Part shown: positions 30,621 to 34,597 of the stretch, piece by piece
Numbering within the stretch: position 1 is the stretch's first letter
Layout of the letters: each line of letters starts with the position of its first letter
Assembly: GCA_015490875.1 (NCBI GenBank)
Contig: WFWZ01000170.1
Span: 1 to 34,597, forward strand
DNA: 34,597 bases
Direction of reading: 5' to 3'
DNA from: Planctomycetaceae bacterium
GTDB taxonomy: Bacteria; Planctomycetota; Planctomycetia; Pirellulales; Pirellulaceae
Notes under the pieces: model-generated
What the model saw: only the letters and a program-made list of their open reading frames with translations
The model's database searches: none
What the model was told of the DNA's origin: nothing
Program-made: the position numbers and the translations under genes

Positions 30621-32120
30621 ATGAAAACGCGAGATCTCTATCGGCGGGAGTTCTTGACCACTTCCTTGAGTGGCCTTGGTGGCGTGGCACTCACCACCAT
30701 GCTGGCCGAAGACGGCGTTTTTGCGGACGGCAAGCAGAAACGAGTCGGTTCGGCGATCGTCAGTCCGCTCGCGGAAAAGCCGCCCCATTTCGCCCCCAAG
30801 GCCAAACACTGCATCTTCATCCTCATGGCCGGGGCGCCCTCCCAGTTGGATCTGTTCGACTACAAGCCGACGTTAAAGAAACTGGATGGCAAGCCGATGC
30901 CGGCATCGCTGTTGGAAGGTGTGCGTTTCGCCTTCATCCAGAAGGAGACGGCGACGTTGATGGGCTCGCAGTTCCAATTCCAACAGCACGGCGAGTGCGG
31001 CATGTGGTTTTCAGAACTCTTGCCAAACATCGCCGGTTGTGCGGACGACATCACGATGATCCGGACGATGCACACCGATCAGTTCAACCACCATCCCGGC
31101 CAGTTGCTTTTGCAATGCGGACGGCCTCTGTTCGGCTTGCCCTCGATGGGCTCGTGGCTCTCCTATGGGCTGGGCACGATCAACCAAAACCTTCCCAGTT
31201 ATGTCGTGCTGACGGCGGGGCGGGGTTCCAGCGGTGGAGCGACGCTCTGGAGTAGCGGCTTTCTCCCCTCGGTGCACGCGGGCGTACTGCTGCGCAATGA
31301 AGGTCCGCCGATTTTGAACCTGGAGTTGCCGCCCGGCCTTCCCGCTCGCCTGCAACGCAAAGGCCTGGATGCGATCCGGGAACTGAACCAGCGCCGTTAT
31401 GAGGAGATCCATGATCCCGAGATCGCCAGTCGCATCGCCGCGTACGAGTTGGCGTGGCGGATGCAATCGGCGGCCCCCGAACTGACCGATCTCTCGGGCG
31501 AAACCCAAAAGACGCTCGACGACTATGGTGTGAACCGCCCCGAGCCGAAGGAGCGGTCGAATCGAGCCGGTACGGGCGAGCAATACAAGTCGTTCGCCCG
31601 CAGTTGCCTCCTGGCTCGACGCATGGTGGAGCGAGGCGTGCGCTTCGTCAACATCATTTTCGCCTCGTGGGATCATCACTCCAATTTGAAACGCGACCTG
31701 ACGTACAATACGGGAATGGTAGACCAGCCGATCGCCGCGCTCATCCGCGATCTCAAGCAACGTGGCCTGCTCGATGAGACGCTCGTCGTGTGGGGAGGCG
31801 AGTTCGGGCGGACGCCGCTGGGAGAAAACCGGCCCGGCTATAAGCAAGTCACCGGCCGCGATCACCATCCGTATGCCTTTTCGATGTTTCTGGCCGGAGG
31901 CGGTATGCGACCTGGCTACACGCATGGGGAGACGGACGAGATCAGCTGGGCTCCGGCTCGCGACCCCGTCCACATCAACGACCTGCAAGCGACGATGTTG
32001 CACCTGTTCGGTCTCGACCACCTGCGACTCACGTACCGCCACCAGGGACTCGATCAGCGTCTGACCAACGTCACTCGCGACTCTCAGGTGATTCCCGAAT
32101 TGCTGGCCGATCACGGATGA
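30621..32120 (+). CDS. Tat-exported DUF1501 protein
   Basis: This is a 499-residue protein of the DUF1501 family, whose fold is related to alkaline phosphatase and sulfatase. The N-terminus carries a twin-arginine motif YRREFLTTSLSG followed by a hydrophobic stretch, indicating Tat export. Landmarks are HCIFILMAGAPSQLDLFDYKP, MIRTMHTDQFNHHPGQL, GLPSMGSWLSYGLG, FVNIIFASWDHHSNLK, TLVVWGGEFGRTP and GRDHHPYAFSMFLAGGGM. These contain the metal-ligand-like Asp and His residues expected for the fold. The frame is open upstream to 30399, overlapping the DUF1549 gene, but the family start and Tat signal place it at 30621. It is the standard partner of the upstream DUF1549/DUF1553 protein and likely co-transcribed with it. 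Confidence 0.94.
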   Translation: MKTRDLYRREFLTTSLSGLGGVALTTMLAEDGVFADGKQKRVGSAIVSPLAEKPPHFAPKAKHCIFILMAGAPSQLDLFDYKPTLKKLDGKPMPASLLEGVRFAFIQKETATLMGSQFQFQQHGECGMWFSELLPNIAGCADDITMIRTMHTDQFNHHPGQLLLQCGRPLFGLPSMGSWLSYGLGTINQNLPSYVVLTAGRGSSGGATLWSSGFLPSVHAGVLLRNEGPPILNLELPPGLPARLQRKGLDAIRELNQRRYEEIHDPEIASRIAAYELAWRMQSAAPELTDLSGETQKTLDDYGVNRPEPKERSNRAGTGEQYKSFARSCLLARRMVERGVRFVNIIFASWDHHSNLKRDLTYNTGMVDQPIAALIRDLKQRGLLDETLVVWGGEFGRTPLGENRPGYKQVTGRDHHPYAFSMFLAGGGMRPGYTHGETDEISWAPARDPVHINDLQATMLHLFGLDHLRLTYRHQGLDQRLTNVTRDSQVIPELLADHG

Positions 32121-32454
32121 CCGAGCGACGAGCATTGTATAGGCCCTATGTGGTCGTATTCGTCCTGTCGTATTCGTCCTATTGGCACTGGCCAGAAATC
32201 AAAACGGGTTTTCGTAGGACCTATACGACGTATACGACCTATAAGATCCTCGCCACGAGCAGAGCCAAGGGGGCAAGCACGGCGTATCTTCGCTGCCCGT
32301 TCCAATTCCTCGCACCTTTCGGCGAAGAGAAACTAATCCAATAAGCCGGTTATGCCGATTGTATGGAACAAGCCGGTTTCGCGACCCGGCCTCCGGGGGG
32401 TGGTGTGTTGTCACGGCGGACTGAGACTGGAACACCAAGGCGGGGAAGCGGAAT
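32121..32454. other. Gap between DUF1501 gene and secretin gene
   Basis: The first third holds the inverted hexamer-like repeat annotated separately. The remainder has no family-like frame and should contain the secretin promoter. I see no clear -35/-10 match and no T-run terminator for the DUF1501 gene. Confidence 0.45.
32135..32245. repeat. Inverted array of TATAGG/TCGTAT-type hexamer-like units
   Basis: The left arm contains two perfect tandem copies of GTCGTATTCGTCCT (32153-32166, 32167-32180) preceded by TATAGGCCCTAT. After a spacer of about 35 bases the right arm reads AGGACCTATACGAC (32216-32229), 12 of 14 matching the reverse complement of the left unit, followed by GTATACGACCTATA. 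The whole can fold back on itself. I remember similar hexameric arrays between genes of other planctomycetes. Confidence 0.65.
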
Positions 32455-34597
32455 ATGGACGGGTATCGGGAGCGGATGCTGGGGCGACAGACCGGAGCGT
32501 GGAGCCTCAGTTGGAGTCTCTCTCTAGGGCTGGCGATCGTCGTCTCGAGTTTGCCTCTGGCCGGCCAAAGTCCACCGGTTCCTCCGACACGGCGCCCGCC
32601 CGATGCCACCACGGCCATTGCGCCACCGCACATGAGGCTCCAGCACATGGCGCCCACCGATCTGGAGGCCCGCATTCAGCGACTGGGCGGTGCGTCGATC
32701 GTGGTCCAAGTCGATCCGAGCGGCCGGTTCTCCACCATCTATGTGCGTGAGCAGGCGGAACTTCACCCGCTGATGAAGATCGATCGGCAGCAGCGGTCGG
32801 TGGAACTCTTGGGCAATCCGTCGGAACGCGCCTCATGGCGCCGCGTCATCGCGGCACTCGACACCCCTCCGGCCCGGAATCGAACGACTCAGTTGTTGCC
32901 ACTGGGTTATGCAGATCCGGGTCAGTTGCATCACACGATGGAGTTGATTCGCGCTGCGACGGGGGTGAAACCAGTCGTGCGCGGCGACCAAAACCGTCGA
33001 GACGGTCATCTCGTGTCGCGGATGTTCGTGCAGGAACAGGGCAACCAGAACCCGACCGGCGGGGTGGCTCAAGCACCCCCGGCTCCGGCCGGCCATCAGC
33101 CTCGGGCGCGAGGAGACCAGGGCGAGGCCGCGGGCGATACGGGACTGCTCAGCGACGTGCAGATCGAGTTCATCCCTGAACTGGGAATCATCCTGTTGCA
33201 CGGACCGGCCGGCGCCGTCGCGCGCGTCCGCAAGATCGTCGAGCAAATCGAGGCGATGAGTCGCGAGACGAAGCCGGAAATTCAAGTCTTCCCGTTGAAG
33301 CACGCCAATAGCGAGGCGATGGCGGCACTCATCGACTCGGTGTACGAAGAGATCTACCAAGCGCGGCTTGGAGCGGCAAGCATCACCGCGTTGATCAAAC
33401 CGAATGCTGTTTTGGCGGTTGGGCGTGCCGAGGCCGTGGCCACGGTCGCCGAACTGGTGCGCAAGCTCGATCAGCCCGTCGAGCCGACGACGGTCGTCAA
33501 AGTCTTCCAACTCAAGCATCTGGCCGCCAGCGATGCTCAGAATTACCTGCAAACGTTTTATGGTGGCGAGGGCGGACAGGCGGGCCAAGGACAGGAACCG
33601 GTAGGCCTGGCACCTCGCGTCAACGTGATCGCCGATCCGCGGAGCAACGCCATCGTCGTTCAGGCGAGTCCGCGCGACATGCAGGAAGTCGAGGAGATCC
33701 TGCGACGGTTGGACGTCGACAAGACCGCGGGCATGCTTGACCTGCGCGTCTTCCCGCTGAAGAACTCCTTGGCCAATGACCTGGCGACGGTTCTTCAAAA
33801 CGCCTTGGGGGCTCAAGCGGCGGGAGCGACGAGCGCCACGCAGGGCACGACGAACGCCGCGAACGCTCAAGGTCAAAACCAGGCGACGCGCACCCTGCAA
33901 ATCGTCGGCATCGACAGCAACGGCCACCAGGCGATCCAGTCGGGCATCTTGACCGACGTCGTCATCACGCCGGATGCGAATACGAACTCGCTGATCGTTC
34001 GCGCGTCGCCTCAGAGCATGCCGCTGATCGCAAAGCTCATCGAGCAACTCGATGCGATGCCCGCGGCGGAGTCCCAAATCAAGGTGTTTCAGATCGAAAA
34101 CGGCGATGCTACGAATCTGACGATGATGCTGCAGCAGCTCTTCGGACTGCAGGTGACGGTGGGGCAGATCGGTGCGTTCTCGCAGACTGTTGGCCGAACG
34201 TTCGGCCAACCGCAGCTCAATCAGCAGTCGGCCGGCGAATCCTCCCTGATCCCGCTCCGTTTCGGTGTCGACCCGCGCACCAACAGTATCATCGCCACGG
34301 GTTCGGCAGCTGACCTGGCGGTCGTCGAAGCCATCTTGTTGCGGCTGGATGAAGGAGACTTGCGTCAACGGCGGACACGTGTCTACCGGCTCAACAATGC
34401 CCCCGCCCAGTTCGTCGCCGACGCGCTGGCTCAGATCTTGCAACAGAACACGCAGCTGTTGCGCGAGCAGCAACAGCAGCAGTTCAATCTCATCAGCCAG
34501 TTCGAGTACATCGACTCACAGGTCTTTGTCGTACCGGAGGCGATCAGCAATTCACTGATCGTCAGTGCCACACCTGACCAGTTCGATCAGATCAGCG
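32455..34597 (+). CDS. Secretin, N-terminal part with repeated secretin-N domains (partial)
   Basis: The frame from the ATG at 32455 is open for 714 codons to the window edge. Residues 15-40 form a signal peptide (LSLGLAIVVSSLPLAG). After an N0-like region there are about six NolW-type secretin-N repeats, each beginning with a xVFxLKxxxAxxxxxxL pattern and ending with xxNSLIVxAxxxxxxxIxxLIxxLD. Examples are QVFPLKHANSEAMAALI, KVFQLKHLAASDAQNYL, RVFPLKNSLANDLATVL, KVFQIENGDATNLTMML and RVYRLNNAPAQFVADAL. A low-complexity GATSATQGTTNAANAQG linker sits inside the fourth. The membrane-channel domain lies beyond the window. Secretins form the outer-membrane ring of type II secretion or pilus machines. 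GGGGAAG precedes the start. The gene follows the hexamer repeat. Confidence 0.93.
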   Translation, partial: MDGYRERMLGRQTGAWSLSWSLSLGLAIVVSSLPLAGQSPPVPPTRRPPDATTAIAPPHMRLQHMAPTDLEARIQRLGGASIVVQVDPSGRFSTIYVREQAELHPLMKIDRQQRSVELLGNPSERASWRRVIAALDTPPARNRTTQLLPLGYADPGQLHHTMELIRAATGVKPVVRGDQNRRDGHLVSRMFVQEQGNQNPTGGVAQAPPAPAGHQPRARGDQGEAAGDTGLLSDVQIEFIPELGIILLHGPAGAVARVRKIVEQIEAMSRETKPEIQVFPLKHANSEAMAALIDSVYEEIYQARLGAASITALIKPNAVLAVGRAEAVATVAELVRKLDQPVEPTTVVKVFQLKHLAASDAQNYLQTFYGGEGGQAGQGQEPVGLAPRVNVIADPRSNAIVVQASPRDMQEVEEILRRLDVDKTAGMLDLRVFPLKNSLANDLATVLQNALGAQAAGATSATQGTTNAANAQGQNQATRTLQIVGIDSNGHQAIQSGILTDVVITPDANTNSLIVRASPQSMPLIAKLIEQLDAMPAAESQIKVFQIENGDATNLTMMLQQLFGLQVTVGQIGAFSQTVGRTFGQPQLNQQSAGESSLIPLRFGVDPRTNSIIATGSAADLAVVEAILLRLDEGDLRQRRTRVYRLNNAPAQFVADALAQILQQNTQLLREQQQQQFNLISQFEYIDSQVFVVPEAISNSLIVSATPDQFDQIS

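Noticed and set aside
32833..34473. 546-codon minus-strand open frame
   Set aside because: It is antisense to the secretin gene, whose plus frame gives clear repeated secretin-N motifs. The minus translation is Arg/Leu/Asp-rich without any family pattern and results from codon bias.
1..34597. CRISPR array, tRNA, rRNA, IS element or prophage
   Set aside because: I saw no regularly spaced direct repeats, no cloverleaf with TTC arm and anticodon, and no transposase, integrase or phage structural protein in any frame.

Overview
The window looks like GC-rich chromosomal DNA of a planctomycete, probably of the Pirellula/Thermogutta side of the phylum. The assignment rests on gene content: two exported sulfatases in tandem, a cytochrome-c-like DUF1549/DUF1553 protein followed by a Tat-exported DUF1501 protein, a long secretin with many N-domain repeats, an IDS-like sulfatase, and planctomycete-style intergenic repeats. 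No rRNA, tRNA, CRISPR array, IS transposase or phage module was recognised.

Layout. 1-1310 is an accessory-looking patch on the minus strand: a truncated HTH-like remnant, a VOC-family protein, and a toxin-antitoxin-like pair (DUF4258 plus a small acidic partner), preceded by a structured intergenic repeat. 1742-5010 holds the two sulfatases. They meet a small three-helix membrane protein tail to tail. 5781-6848 is a large coiled-coil protein closed by a hairpin terminator. 6972-10250 is the most interesting locus: a membrane-anchored FGE/sulfatase-modifying-factor domain protein, a zinc-ribbon P-loop GTPase and a protein resembling the GTPase-associated protein 1 (GAP1) family, with the first two translationally coupled.

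10147-11298 is carA (minus strand), divergent from an AlaC-like aminotransferase (11611-12915). The 300-nt gap between them carries an operator-like dyad, a candidate structured RNA and an intrinsic terminator. 13180-16166 is a NatA-type ATPase with an ABC-2 permease fused to a CPBP (CAAX-type) protease. A metal-dependent amidohydrolase follows (16218-17474). It converges on an unrecognised exported protein (17398-18801), which is divergent from a small single-span membrane protein (18979-19551). A LuxR-type regulator and a frameshifted HEAT-repeat protein lie at 19602-20994.

21404-24258 encodes a dipeptide epimerase, a DUF423 membrane protein and L-serine dehydratase, closely packed. The first enzyme suits peptidoglycan-peptide recycling and the last serine breakdown. 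24239-28081 is a glycan module: a GT4 glycosyltransferase on the minus strand, then a polysaccharide deacetylase and a second GT4 glycosyltransferase on the plus strand. 28165-32120 is the DUF1549/DUF1553 + DUF1501 pair under a strong extended -10 promoter. It is followed by an inverted hexamer-like repeat and then by the first 714 codons of a secretin that runs off the right edge.

Across the window, four of the five convergent gene pairs overlap at their 3' ends (by 20, 104, 77 and 20 nt), so this genome appears to do without dedicated bidirectional terminators at these junctions.
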